Translations under genes and position numbers: made by a program
From: Acetobacterium fimetarium
Lineage (GTDB): Bacteria > Bacillota > Clostridia > Eubacteriales > Eubacteriaceae
NCBI RefSeq assembly: GCF_014284475.1
Contig: NZ_WJBC01000012.1
Location: 45,033-109,032 of the forward strand
Direction: 5' to 3'
DNA length: 64,000 nt
The notes under the pieces: generated by a model
What the model was told of the DNA's origin: nothing
The model's input: the letters and a program-made list of their open reading frames with translations, nothing else
Databases searched by the model: none
Shown: positions 51,301-60,201 of the stretch, piece after piece
How positions within the stretch are numbered: the first letter of the stretch is position 1
Layout of the letters: every line of letters starts with the position of its first letter

Positions 51301-52533
51301 ATGGGAAAAAAAAATCTAAATATTGAATCAGAAATAGGAAAACTTAAGAAAGTATTGATCCATCGCCCGGGAAAAGAGCTGGAACGGATTGTTCCGGATT
51401 CCCTCAAGGAATTGCTGTTTGAGGATATTCCCTGGCTGAAACGGATGCAGGAAGAACACGATGCGTTCGCTGAGATATTGAAAAAGCGGGGCGCCGAAGT
51501 ATACTACGTTGAAGATTTGCTTAAAGACATTCTTAAAAATACATCAGCGCGAGAAAACCTGATCAATGAAGTGCTTGATCAGAATCCATCCTCCGGAAAT
51601 TATATCGACGGATTCTTAAGTGAGTATCTAATGTCACTTAACAGTGATGCCCTGGGAGAGGCGCTGATTGCTGGTGTGCTGCAGAAGGAACTCGATCACC
51701 TGGATCGCCACCGGGTGCTCACCGACTACCTGAAAGGGCCGGAGCCCTATGCTTTTTATTTGAATCCGTTGCCAAACCTCTATTTCATGCGGGATCCGGC
51801 CGTCGCCATCCATGATGGCATGTGTATTTCTTCAATGGCTACCCGGACGAGAAAAAGGGAAAGTCACTATATGGAGGCAATCTATGAACATCATCCGATG
51901 TTTGCTGCCTGTGAGAATAAAACATTCTACAAGGACAGCAACTTCTTTTCGGTTGAAGGCGGGGATGTGCTTATTTTAAGCCCTAAAGTCGTGGCGGTGG
52001 GTTGCAGTGAACGAACGGCGGTACACGGAATTGAGGTATTGGCCAATAATCTCTTTAATGCCGATCTGGGCATTGAAAAAGTGCTGGCAGTAAAAATTCC
52101 AAATAATCGTGCTTTTATGCATCTGGACACGGTGTTCACCATGGTGGATTACGATAAATTCATTGTTTACCCGGGTATTCTGGAACAGGTGGAAGCCGTG
52201 GTCATGACCACGGGCGGAAAAGATTACCTCAATTATGAATGGACAGATAGCCTTAAAGGGGCACTCAAATCGGTATTGGGACTGCCGGCCATTAATCTGA
52301 TCGAAAGTGGCGGCGGCAATCCAGTTACCGCCGCCCGTGAGCAATGGAATGACAGCACCAATACACTGGCAATTGCACCTGGCGTTATTGTCGCTTATGA
52401 ACGGAATGAACGCTCCAATGAAGTGCTGTGCGATAATGGCATCGAGGTCATCGGAATTGAAGCATCCGAGCTGGTGCGTGGACGAGGCGGCCCCCGCTGT
52501 ATGACCATGCCTTTGTATCGGGAAGCATTCTAG
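51301..52533 (+). CDS. arcA: Arginine deiminase
   Basis: 410 residues; hydrolyses arginine to citrulline and ammonia. Active-site blocks are intact: NLYFMRDPAVAIHDGM with the Asp, SVEGGDVLIL (Glu-Gly-Gly-Asp), MHLDTVFTMVD with His, and the C-terminal catalytic Cys in RGGPRCMTMPLYRE. GGAGAC precedes ATG 51301. It is followed by arcB, so arginine can be converted to ornithine and carbamoyl phosphate; carbamate kinase and the antiporter are not within view. Confidence 0.96.
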   Translation: MGKKNLNIESEIGKLKKVLIHRPGKELERIVPDSLKELLFEDIPWLKRMQEEHDAFAEILKKRGAEVYYVEDLLKDILKNTSARENLINEVLDQNPSSGNYIDGFLSEYLMSLNSDALGEALIAGVLQKELDHLDRHRVLTDYLKGPEPYAFYLNPLPNLYFMRDPAVAIHDGMCISSMATRTRKRESHYMEAIYEHHPMFAACENKTFYKDSNFFSVEGGDVLILSPKVVAVGCSERTAVHGIEVLANNLFNADLGIEKVLAVKIPNNRAFMHLDTVFTMVDYDKFIVYPGILEQVEAVVMTTGGKDYLNYEWTDSLKGALKSVLGLPAINLIESGGGNPVTAAREQWNDSTNTLAIAPGVIVAYERNERSNEVLCDNGIEVIGIEASELVRGRGGPRCMTMPLYREAF

Positions 52534-52680
52534 GCTGTCACTTTATGAGAAATCGGAATATTTTTCTTGTGGAACCGATGGCATATCAGTTAAAATAGAG
52601 TTAAAAGAAGAGTTGGATGATTGCAAAGCTCAAGGTCGTTTTGCAAATGCCCCAAAAGAAGAGATGATGGAGGAAGCACT

Positions 52681-53664
52681 ATGAATTTAAAAGGACGTCA
52701 CCTGTTGACGCTTAAAGATTTTACCCAAGAGGAAATACAGTATCTAATTGATTATGCAGCAGAACTAAAGGCCAAGAAAAAATCAGGTGAGGTTGGAACC
52801 CTTTTAAAAGGAAAAAACATCGTGCTTCTATTTGAGAAAACATCGACGCGAACCCGTTGTGCTTTTGAAGTGGCCGCCTTTGATGAAGGAGCAAACGTCA
52901 CCTTTCTGACGAATAGCCAGATGGGTAAAAAAGAATCCATCGAGGATACCGCCAGAGTGCTGGGACGGTTCTATGATGGCATCGAATTCCGTGGTTTCGC
53001 GCAGGAAACCGTTCAGATGCTGGCCGATTATTCAGGCGTGCCGGTATGGAACGGACTGACAGACATCGACCATCCCACCCAGGTATTGGCAGACATGCTG
53101 ACCATCCAGGAAAACTTCGGTAATCTGAAAGGCCGTCGCCTTGTTTTTGTTGGAGACGCCAGAAACAACATGGGCAATGCACTGATGATTGGCTGTGCCA
53201 AAATGGGCATGCATTTTGTGGCAGTGGCGCCGGAATCGCTGTTCCCGGAAGAAGCGTTAGTGGAAGAAATGAACGCTTTATGCCAGACCACCGGCGGAAC
53301 CATCACCCTGACGGCCGACATTGAAGCCGGAGTCAAGGATGCTGATGTCATCTATACGGATGTCTGGGTTTCCATGGGGGAAGAGGATCAGATGGCAAAT
53401 CGGATCAAGCTGTTATTGCCGTATCAGGTGAATATGGACATGATCCGCGCGACCGGAAATGACAACGTGATTTTCCTCCATTGTCTGCCGGCTTTCCATG
53501 ATCTGGAAACAAAGGTTTCCCAGGATGTCAAAGAGAAATTCGGTCTGGACGAAATGGAAGTGACCGATGAGGTCTTCAGAAGCAAACATTCCGTTGTCTT
53601 TGATGAGGCGGAGAATCGCATGCATACGATCAAGGCGATCATGTGCGCTTCTCTGGTTGGCTAA
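52681..53664 (+). CDS. arcB: Ornithine carbamoyltransferase (catabolic context)
   Basis: 327 residues. Carbamoyl phosphate site [12 protein letters not shown] (about 55-66), [29 protein letters not shown], and the ornithine-binding [10 protein letters not shown], ending [20 protein letters not shown]. With arcA upstream it should run in the citrulline-to-ornithine direction. GGAGGAAG precedes ATG 52681. The last codons are the start of a tandem repeat that extends downstream. Confidence 0.95.
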   Translation: MNLKGRHLLTLKDFTQEEIQYLIDYAAELKAKKKSGEVGTLLKGKNIVLLFEKTSTRTRCAFEVAAFDEGANVTFLTNSQMGKKESIEDTARVLGRFYDGIEFRGFAQETVQMLADYSGVPVWNGLTDIDHPTQVLADMLTIQENFGNLKGRRLVFVGDARNNMGNALMIGCAKMGMHFVAVAPESLFPEEALVEEMNALCQTTGGTITLTADIEAGVKDADVIYTDVWVSMGEEDQMANRIKLLLPYQVNMDMIRATGNDNVIFLHCLPAFHDLETKVSQDVKEKFGLDEMEVTDEVFRSKHSVVFDEAENRMHTIKAIMCASLVG

Positions 53665-53923
53665 TATCTCCGATTGTGTCGTTGCTGATTTTCTTTCAAA
53701 CCCTTGCGTATTGTTGATACGCGGCGGCCTTGAAAGAAAACCAGCGCCTAACACTCCAAGATATTCGCTCAACCAGAGCACAACATAGTTGGCTAACATG
53801 CCCAATTACGTCGTTGGATTAATTTTTTCAAACCCTTGCGTATTGTTGATACGCGGCGGCCTTGAAAGAAAAACAGTGCCTAACACTCCAAGATATTTGC
53901 TCAACCAGAGCATAGTTGGCTAA
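53656..53923. repeat. Tandem repeat (about 130-bp unit) after arcB
   Basis: Two units (53656-53787 and 53788-53914) begin with GTTGGCTAA, and a third copy of that start is at 53915-53923. Each unit holds nested hairpins, TTTCTTTCAA/TTGAAAGAAA-like outer arms and GCGTAT/ATACGC inner arms around TTGTT, and ends CAACCAGAGCA. The first start overlaps the last codons and stop of arcB. No open frame of note. Confidence 0.85.
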
Positions 53924-53967
53924 AAGTCCAATGCGCAACCAGGTTTATAACCAGGAGAATAGAAATT

Positions 53968-55458
53968 ATGGAAATAAAAAATATCAGAAAACTGCAAAAC
54001 GGCTCAGATGTCAGGGGGGTTGTTCTCGATGGTGTACCCGGTGAAGTTGTTAATTTCACCCAGGACATGACCATGAAAATTGCCTTTTCGTTTGCCATCT
54101 GGCTGGAGAAGAAACTGGGCAAAAAAGCACCGCTGAGTGTGGCCGTCGGCCGGGACAGCCGGATCTCCGGACCGCACCTGGCCCAGGCGGTGGCATTGGG
54201 ACTGGTGAGCAAGGGCAATAAAGTCTATCAGTGCGGGATCGCCACCACACCGGCTATGTTTATGACCACCGTCGATCCGGAGTTGGATGCGGATGCGGCC
54301 GTCATGGTCACCGCCAGCCATTTGCCCTATAATCGGAATGGCCTCAAGTTTTTCACCAAAGCTGGCGGACTGGACAAGGAAGATATTGCCGAAATCCTGG
54401 AGTTGGCAGAAACGGTCGAAACGTCGTTTACGCCCGGTGGTCAGGCCGTGGACTGTGATTTCATCCCGACCTATTCGAGAAATATTGTCAAACTGATCCG
54501 TGAAAAAACGAAGCAGGATCAGCCATTGGCCACAACCCGCATTGTCGTCGATGCCGGCAATGGAGCAGGCGGATTTTTTGCCGAACAGGTCCTGAAACCG
54601 CTGGGGGCAGATACAACCGGAAGTCTTTATCTGGAACCGGATGGTAATTTTCCCAATCATGTGCCGAATCCGGAGGATAAAACGGCGATTGCGCACATCA
54701 CGAAGGCGGTTCTTGACAATCAGGCCGATCTGGGGATTATTTTCGATACCGATGTGGATCGGGCAGCGATCATCGATGAAAAGGGCAATGCCATCAACCG
54801 TAACGGCTTCGTCGCCTTTATTGCGAGCATCCTGCTGGCTGAATATCCCGGCTCGACCATTGTGACGGATTCCATTACTTCCACCGGGCTAACGGACTAT
54901 ATTGAAAGTCTGGGTGGAAAGCACCACCGCTTTAAGCGCGGCTATAAAAATGTCATCAACGAAGCGATCCGCTTAAACGAAGCGGGTGTTGAAACCCATC
55001 TGGCCATGGAGACCAGCGGCCACGGTGCGATCAGGGAAAACTATTTTCTCGATGACGGAGCCTATCTTGTGACCATGGCGCTGATCAAATTTTCCGAACT
55101 GCACAATGCCGAAAAACCGGTCAGCTCCTTTCTGGAAGGACTGAAGCAGCCGGCAGAGGAAAAAGAGATCCGGCTAAAAATTCAGACCGCGGATTTCAAA
55201 GCATATGGCCAGAAGGTGCTGACAGCCTTCAAGACCTTTGCCGCGGACCAGCCGGGCTGGAACCTGGTGGAACCAAACTATGAAGGGGTTCGGGTAAGCT
55301 GTGACGAAATGGCCGGAAACGGCTGGTGCCTGCTCAGAATGTCCCTGCATGATCCCATCATGCCGCTGAATATTGAATCGGACAGTACTGGCGGGTGCGA
55401 GATCATCGAAACCGCCTTGATGCAGTTCCTAAATCAGTTTGAAAATTTGGGAAAATAA
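53968..55458 (+). CDS. Phosphoglucomutase/phosphomannomutase family protein
   Basis: 496 residues of the alpha-D-phosphohexomutase superfamily. The early sugar-phosphate site AVGRDSRISGP (about 54-64), the phosphoserine loop VMVTASHLPYNRNGLKFF (Ser about 115), the metal loop IIFDTDVDRAA (about 262), MAMETSGHGAI-like LAMETSGHG, and the phosphate loop near the C-terminus. The active loop has TASHLPYN where TASHNP is usual. Substrate preference between glucose, mannose and glucosamine phosphates cannot be read. The repeats upstream separate it from arcB. Confidence 0.9.
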   Translation: MEIKNIRKLQNGSDVRGVVLDGVPGEVVNFTQDMTMKIAFSFAIWLEKKLGKKAPLSVAVGRDSRISGPHLAQAVALGLVSKGNKVYQCGIATTPAMFMTTVDPELDADAAVMVTASHLPYNRNGLKFFTKAGGLDKEDIAEILELAETVETSFTPGGQAVDCDFIPTYSRNIVKLIREKTKQDQPLATTRIVVDAGNGAGGFFAEQVLKPLGADTTGSLYLEPDGNFPNHVPNPEDKTAIAHITKAVLDNQADLGIIFDTDVDRAAIIDEKGNAINRNGFVAFIASILLAEYPGSTIVTDSITSTGLTDYIESLGGKHHRFKRGYKNVINEAIRLNEAGVETHLAMETSGHGAIRENYFLDDGAYLVTMALIKFSELHNAEKPVSSFLEGLKQPAEEKEIRLKIQTADFKAYGQKVLTAFKTFAADQPGWNLVEPNYEGVRVSCDEMAGNGWCLLRMSLHDPIMPLNIESDSTGGCEIIETALMQFLNQFENLGK

Positions 55459-55600
55459 AAAAAGGCTTTTTTTACAAAAAAACCTTGAGAATATCGAAAA
55501 ACAGCAACGTGATATCGCCAATTGTTTCAACAAATTAACAATTTGTCGGTAAAACGTCTGTGGTCAACCTGAAGGGCTTTTCAAAAAAGCCCTTTTTTAT
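55459..55600. repeat. Decayed repeat element (copy E) with duplicated hairpins
   Basis: Between 55505 and 55563 the sequence CCAATTGTTTC ... TAACAATTTGTCGGTA ... GTGGTCAAC resembles a shortened, mutated copy of the A-D family. It lies between two hairpins of similar plan: one at about 55463-55488 (AAGGC, T-run, A-run, CCTT) and the T-run terminator at 55573-55600 (GGGCTTTT/AAAAGCCC). Confidence 0.5.
55573..55600. terminator. Bidirectional terminator, phosphohexomutase and lct regulator
   Basis: AAGGGCTTTT pairs with AAAAAGCCCTT, followed on the + strand by a T-run; it is 12 bp from the stop of the minus-strand regulator gene. Confidence 0.75.
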
Positions 55601-55611
55601 TTTGCGTTTTT

Positions 55612-56319
55612 TTAATCTTCATCCTGCAGTTCAGAAACAAAGGCATCAATCAGATCCATATGTTGGGACATGGCCATCGCGGCTTTCAGCGGATCATTGT
55701 TTTTAAGCGCCAGGAGAACGTTTTGATGCTGTTGATCGATGAGCGGGCCCCTGAGGGGATCGTCGAGGATGGCGATACGGATATCCTTGATCAGGGCTTC
55801 AATAAGCGAAGCGGATGATAAAAGGACGTTTTTGATCATGATATTTTCGGAAGCCATGGCAATTTCATAATGAAATTGCTTGTCCAGTTCAGCCCGAATG
55901 GATTCATCGGTTTCGGTTTCGATCGATTGACAGATTTTTTCAATCCGCTCATATCGTTCAGGCGTCATATGCTTGGCGGCCAGCTTGGCAGACTCCGTTT
56001 CCAATGCGCGGCGGAGCTCCTGAATCTGACTGATTTTCGCTTTGCTTAACCAGAACATAATGGTCAAGGGCTGGGTGAGGGTGTCTTCATAATCGGCGGC
56101 AATAAAGTTGCCTTCTCCCTGCTGGCATTTAACCAGGCCAATCATCTCCAGGGCGCGGATGGCTTCCCGGATCGTTGCTCTTGAAACCCCTAATTGTTCG
56201 GCCCATTGCCGTTCCGAAGGAAGACGGTCGCCGCTTTTCAGATTTCCATCGATAATGTTTTCTTTGATCTGCTCGAGGATCTGCAAATATATTTTTTTCT
56301 GTTCGATTTCTTTAAACAT
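55612..56319 (-). CDS. lctA: FadR/LldR-type GntR regulator of lactate utilisation
   Basis: 235 residues. The winged helix is at residues 10-75 (GDRLPSERQWAEQLGVSRAT, then IREAIRALEMIGLVKCQQGEG), and the FCD ligand domain follows, with the metal-binding pattern seen in ELRRALETESAKLAA, DKQFHYEIAMAS and QHQNVLLAL. It is divergent from the lct structural genes and faces a 33-bp palindromic operator. By analogy with LldR and LutR it should repress without lactate. The assignment to lct rests on position. Confidence 0.88.
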   Translation of the reverse strand: MFKEIEQKKIYLQILEQIKENIIDGNLKSGDRLPSERQWAEQLGVSRATIREAIRALEMIGLVKCQQGEGNFIAADYEDTLTQPLTIMFWLSKAKISQIQELRRALETESAKLAAKHMTPERYERIEKICQSIETETDESIRAELDKQFHYEIAMASENIMIKNVLLSSASLIEALIKDIRIAILDDPLRGPLIDQQHQNVLLALKNNDPLKAAMAMSQHMDLIDAFVSELQDED

Positions 56320-56511
56320 TTAAACACATCACATCATTTCTTTTTATTTACTTTTTTGATGACGACGGCAGCTTACAGTATCAGCATTGCTGCGATCACT
56401 AACAGCAGAAGACTCGTTTAGGCTTGCCAGTCTTGATCTATTGTAGCACAGTGTTTTTTAAAATTCAAAAACATAAAAATATAAAAAAACCTGAAAACGT
56501 TAATTTAGTGC

Positions 56512-56575
56512 TTGACAAGAATTTACGAAAAGAATATAATGGCCACAGGTTAGTGGTCTGACCACTAACCTGTGG
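56512..56575 (+). promoter_or_regulatory. lct promoter and 33-bp palindromic operator
   Basis: TTGACA (56512-56517) and TATAAT (56535-56540), 17 bp apart, form a perfect consensus promoter. Starting 2 bp after the -10 is a perfect palindrome, arms CCACAGGTTAGTGGTC (56543-56558) and its complement (56560-56575) around a single T. Its inner TGGTC-T-GACCA is the FadR/LldR-type operator core and covers the transcription start, so bound regulator should block the promoter. Confidence 0.93.
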
Positions 56576-56638
56576 CAAAATTTTATCAAATCGTTAGTCC
56601 GGTCAATGAATGGGTTTAAGAGGGTTTATAAGGTACAA

Positions 56639-56726
56639 ATGACTGAAAGTACTGATCATTTAATTGCGGAATTTGCAGATGATACAACATGTTTTGCTGT
56701 CTGTTCAAAATGAACGGACAGCAAAA
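56639..56726 (+). other. lct leader: small open frame and stable hairpin
   Basis: In the roughly 230-nt leader an ATG at 56639 opens a 24-codon frame (MTESTDHLIAEFADDTTCFA...) that stops at 56711-56713. A 15-bp hairpin (56692-56706 with 56712-56726, one G-U) overlaps its last codons. No T-run follows, so it is not a terminator. Ribosome site is weak, so translation is uncertain. Confidence 0.35.
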
Positions 56727-56780
56727 AATTTCGCAACGGTTTTAATAATGAATTTAATCAAGTAATTTATGGAGGGAAGA

Positions 56781-57575
56781 ATGAAAATACTGGTTTGTAT
56801 CAAGCAGGTTCCTGGAACATCCAATGTGGAAGTAGATCCAGAGACTGGTGTTCTGATTCGTGACGGGGTTGAGTCCAAGATGAACCCTTATGATTTATAT
56901 GCTTTGGAAACGGCATTCCGTTTAAAAGAACAATTAGGAGGAACAATTACCACCTTGTCGATGGGACCAATGCAGGGGAAAGAAGTATTGTTTGAGTCGT
57001 TTTACATGGGGGCAGATGAAGGCTGTTTGCTATCTGACCGAAAATTTGGTGGCGCAGACGTGGTTGCCACGAGCTATACCCTGGCTCAAGGCGCAAAGAA
57101 ACTTGGCGATTTTGATCTGATTGTCTGTGGCAAGCAGACGACAGATGGAGATACCGCCCAGGTCGGACCTGAAATGGCCGAGTTTTTAGGGATTCCGCAT
57201 GTTACGAACGTGATCAAGATCCTGGAAGCGGATCAAGAAGGTCTGACGCTGCAGATGAATATGGAAGAAACTCTTGAAATACAGCGGGTTCCGTTCCCCT
57301 GTCTGATCACCGTCGACAAGGATATTTATACACCACGCTTGCCCTCTTATAAACGCAAACTGGAAATATCAGAAAATCCGGAAATAAAAATACTGACTTT
57401 AAAAGATATGTACGATACCGATGAAAAAAACTACGGATTAAGCGGATCAGCCACTCAGGTTGAACGGATTTTTCCGCCGGAAAGCAACGTTGAAAAAACA
57501 AGCTTTGTGGGCGATGGCAAAACACTGGCGAAAACCCTATTCGGGATTTTGTCGGAGAAAAAATATTTAGGTTAG
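56781..57575 (+). CDS. lctB: Electron-transfer flavoprotein beta subunit of the lactate dehydrogenase complex
   Basis: 264 residues. EtfB fold: [20 protein letters not shown] at the start, [40 protein letters not shown] (the FAD/AMP-like loop), and [13 protein letters not shown]. In this group EtfB carries the bifurcating FAD. Within Ldh-EtfAB it lets lactate oxidation by NAD+ go with ferredoxin oxidation (confurcation). GGAGGG precedes ATG 56781; ATG 56769 overlaps it. First structural gene of the operon. Confidence 0.95.
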   Translation: MKILVCIKQVPGTSNVEVDPETGVLIRDGVESKMNPYDLYALETAFRLKEQLGGTITTLSMGPMQGKEVLFESFYMGADEGCLLSDRKFGGADVVATSYTLAQGAKKLGDFDLIVCGKQTTDGDTAQVGPEMAEFLGIPHVTNVIKILEADQEGLTLQMNMEETLEIQRVPFPCLITVDKDIYTPRLPSYKRKLEISENPEIKILTLKDMYDTDEKNYGLSGSATQVERIFPPESNVEKTSFVGDGKTLAKTLFGILSEKKYLG

Positions 57576-57588
57576 GAAGGAAGAAATC

Positions 57589-58791
57589 ATGGCAGGAATT
57601 AAAATAATCAATGAAAATGCAGATCGTGAGATCTTTGAAGCACTGGCAGAGCTTTGTCCTTTCGGAGCCTTCACTTTTGAAAACGAAAAGCTGGAAGTGA
57701 CCGCGGCCTGCAAAATGTGCAAAATGTGCATAAAAAAAGGTCCGGAAGGCGTTCTCGTGCTTGAAGAAGATGAGAAAGTCGAAATTGACAAGAATTTATA
57801 CCGCGGAATAACGGTTTATGTCGATCATATCGAAGGCAAAATTCATCCGGTAACACTGGAACTGATCGGTAAGGCCAGAGAACTGGCAAAGGTGATTAGT
57901 CATCCGGTTTATGCTTTATTCATCGGCAGCGGCATTCAGGAATCGGCGGATGAGCTTTTGAAATACGGAGTGGACAAGGTGTTTGTCTATGATGAACCGG
58001 AACTGAAGGATTTCGTCATTGAACCCTATACCAATGCGTTTGAAGACTTCATCGAAAAAATCAAGCCATCATCCATCCTGGTTGGCGCGACTAATGTCGG
58101 GCGTTCGCTGGCACCACGGGTGGCCGCACGATACCGCACCGGTCTGACGGCGGACTGTACGATTTTGGAGATGAAAGAAAACACCGATCTGGTTCAGATC
58201 CGTCCGGCTTTCGGCGGCAACATCATGGCTCAGATAGTGACAGAAAACAACCGGCCCCAGTTTGCCACCGTTCGATATAAGGTATTCAACGCACCGGAAC
58301 TGGTAAAAAATCCGACCGGAACCGTTGAGAAAATGGAAATTCAGCCAGCAAAGCTGGCTTCATCCATCAAAGTGCTGGAAATTATCAAAAAAGAAAAAGG
58401 CCTGGATATTTCCGAGGCTGAAACCATTGTGGCAGTAGGCCGTGGCGTGAAAAGCGAAAAAGATCTGGAAATCGTCAGTGCTTTTGCTGAAAAAATCGGG
58501 GCAACAGTCGCCTGCACCCGACCGGGCATTGAAGCAGGATGGTTTGATCCGCGACTGCAGATCGGCCTGAGCGGAAGAACCGTCAAACCTAAACTGATCA
58601 TCGCACTCGGCATTTCCGGCGCTGTTCAGTTTACGGCTGGAATGCAGAATTCGGAATATATCATCGCAGTGAATAACGATCCGGAGGCTCCTATCTTTAA
58701 TGTGGCCCACTGCGGCATCGTTGGCGATCTGTATGAAGTACTACCGGAACTGCTGGAATTGATTGAAGCTCAAGAAGGGATGGCAATCTAA
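57589..58791 (+). CDS. lctC: Electron-transfer flavoprotein alpha subunit with N-terminal ferredoxin-like domain
   Basis: 400 residues, longer than ordinary EtfA (about 320). The N-terminal 70 residues carry LCPFGAF and [12 protein letters not shown], a ferredoxin-like [4Fe-4S] segment typical of lactate-type Etf. The core EtfA has [30 protein letters not shown] and the C-terminal FAD motif [30 protein letters not shown] and [17 protein letters not shown]. It pairs with lctB; 13 bp separate them. Confidence 0.95.
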   Translation: MAGIKIINENADREIFEALAELCPFGAFTFENEKLEVTAACKMCKMCIKKGPEGVLVLEEDEKVEIDKNLYRGITVYVDHIEGKIHPVTLELIGKARELAKVISHPVYALFIGSGIQESADELLKYGVDKVFVYDEPELKDFVIEPYTNAFEDFIEKIKPSSILVGATNVGRSLAPRVAARYRTGLTADCTILEMKENTDLVQIRPAFGGNIMAQIVTENNRPQFATVRYKVFNAPELVKNPTGTVEKMEIQPAKLASSIKVLEIIKKEKGLDISEAETIVAVGRGVKSEKDLEIVSAFAEKIGATVACTRPGIEAGWFDPRLQIGLSGRTVKPKLIIALGISGAVQFTAGMQNSEYIIAVNNDPEAPIFNVAHCGIVGDLYEVLPELLELIEAQEGMAI

Positions 58792-58792
58792 G

Positions 58793-60193
58793 ATGAAATA
58801 TAAAAAAGTTGAAGCGAATGATATCGCGTTTTTGAAAAATTTAATTACGCCGGAACGTATTTTTGTCGGAGACGAAATTGGCGAAGATTTCAGCCACGAT
58901 GAGCTGGCAACCATTCATTCCTACCCGGAAGTTCTGATTAAAGTAAAATCAACCGAAGAGATTTCAAAAATCATGAAATATGCCTACGAATATAATATTC
59001 CAGTAGTCGTGCGTGGTTCAGGTACCGGCCTCGTTGGCGCATGTGTTCCATTATTCGGCGGAATCATGCTGGAAACAACCCTGATGAATAATATCGTGGA
59101 ACTGGATACGGAAAATCTCACGGTAACCGTGGAACCCGGTGTGCTGCTGATGGAATTGTCGAAATTCGTGGAAGAAAACGATCTTTTCTATCCCCCGGAT
59201 CCCGGCGAAAAATCAGCGACGATTGCCGGAAACATCAGCACGAATGCCGGCGGCATGCGGGCCGTGAAATACGGCGTGACCCGGGACTATGTCCGGGGTT
59301 TGACGGTGGTGCTTCCCAACGGGGAAATCATGGAGCTGGGTGGAAAAATTGTCAAGAACAGTTCCGGCTACAGCCTCAAAGATCTGGTAATCGGTTCAGA
59401 AGGGACGCTTTGTGTAATCACAAAAGCGATCTTGAAACTGCTGCCGCTGCCGAAAAAAACGATCAGTTTGCTGGTGCCCTTTGACAACATCGGCGCCGCT
59501 GCCGGAATCGTGCCAAAGATCATCAAATCCAAAGCGATTCCCACCGCCATTGAATTCATGGAACGCCAGACCATCCTTTTTGCAGAAGAATTTCTGGGCA
59601 AAAAATTTCCGGATTCAAGCAGCAATGCCTATATCCTGTTGACCTTTGACGGCAATACGAAAGAGCAGGTCGAGGCAGAGTATGAAGTCGTGGCAAATCT
59701 TTGTCTGGCCGAAGGCGCCAAGGATGTTTACATTGTCGACACGGATGAACGAAAAGAATCGGTCTGGTCTGCCCGTGGTGCTTTCCTCGAAGCCATCAAG
59801 GCTTCTACGACTGAAATGGATGAATGTGATGTGGTTGTACCGCGAAATCGAATTGCCGAATTCATTGAATTCACCCATGAGCTGGCAAAAGAAATGGATG
59901 TCCGCATTCCCAGCTTTGGTCATGCCGGCGACGGGAATCTTCACATCTACGTGTGCCGGGACAAACTTGGCCAGGAAGAATGGAATGCGAAACTCGCAGA
60001 AGCGATGGACCGCATGTACGCCAAAGCCCTTGATTTTCAGGGACTGGTTTCAGGCGAACACGGCATCGGTTATGCCAAACGAAAATATCTGTTAAATGAT
60101 TTTGGCACGGAGCATCTTGCACTTATGGCCGGAATTAAGCAGACGTTTGACCCCAAAAATCTGCTCAATCCCAAAAAAGTCTGCCAGATGTAG
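58793..60193 (+). CDS. lctD: FAD-dependent lactate dehydrogenase of the Ldh/Etf complex
   Basis: 466 residues of the VAO/GlcD-type flavin enzymes. FAD-binding [20 protein letters not shown] (about 139-158) and [17 protein letters not shown], then [11 protein letters not shown] and the C-terminal [13 protein letters not shown]. It oxidises D-lactate and hands electrons to EtfAB. ATG 58793 starts 1 bp after the lctC stop; upstream in-frame starts lie inside lctC and are less likely. The enzyme is D-specific in related strains, so the racemase downstream lets both isomers be used. Confidence 0.93.
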   Translation: MKYKKVEANDIAFLKNLITPERIFVGDEIGEDFSHDELATIHSYPEVLIKVKSTEEISKIMKYAYEYNIPVVVRGSGTGLVGACVPLFGGIMLETTLMNNIVELDTENLTVTVEPGVLLMELSKFVEENDLFYPPDPGEKSATIAGNISTNAGGMRAVKYGVTRDYVRGLTVVLPNGEIMELGGKIVKNSSGYSLKDLVIGSEGTLCVITKAILKLLPLPKKTISLLVPFDNIGAAAGIVPKIIKSKAIPTAIEFMERQTILFAEEFLGKKFPDSSSNAYILLTFDGNTKEQVEAEYEVVANLCLAEGAKDVYIVDTDERKESVWSARGAFLEAIKASTTEMDECDVVVPRNRIAEFIEFTHELAKEMDVRIPSFGHAGDGNLHIYVCRDKLGQEEWNAKLAEAMDRMYAKALDFQGLVSGEHGIGYAKRKYLLNDFGTEHLALMAGIKQTFDPKNLLNPKKVCQM

Positions 60194-60201
60194 GTGCCGG
60201 T

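Noticed and set aside
53656..53923. CRISPR array
   Set aside because: Units of about 130 bp repeat head to tail with no unique spacers, and there are no cas genes.
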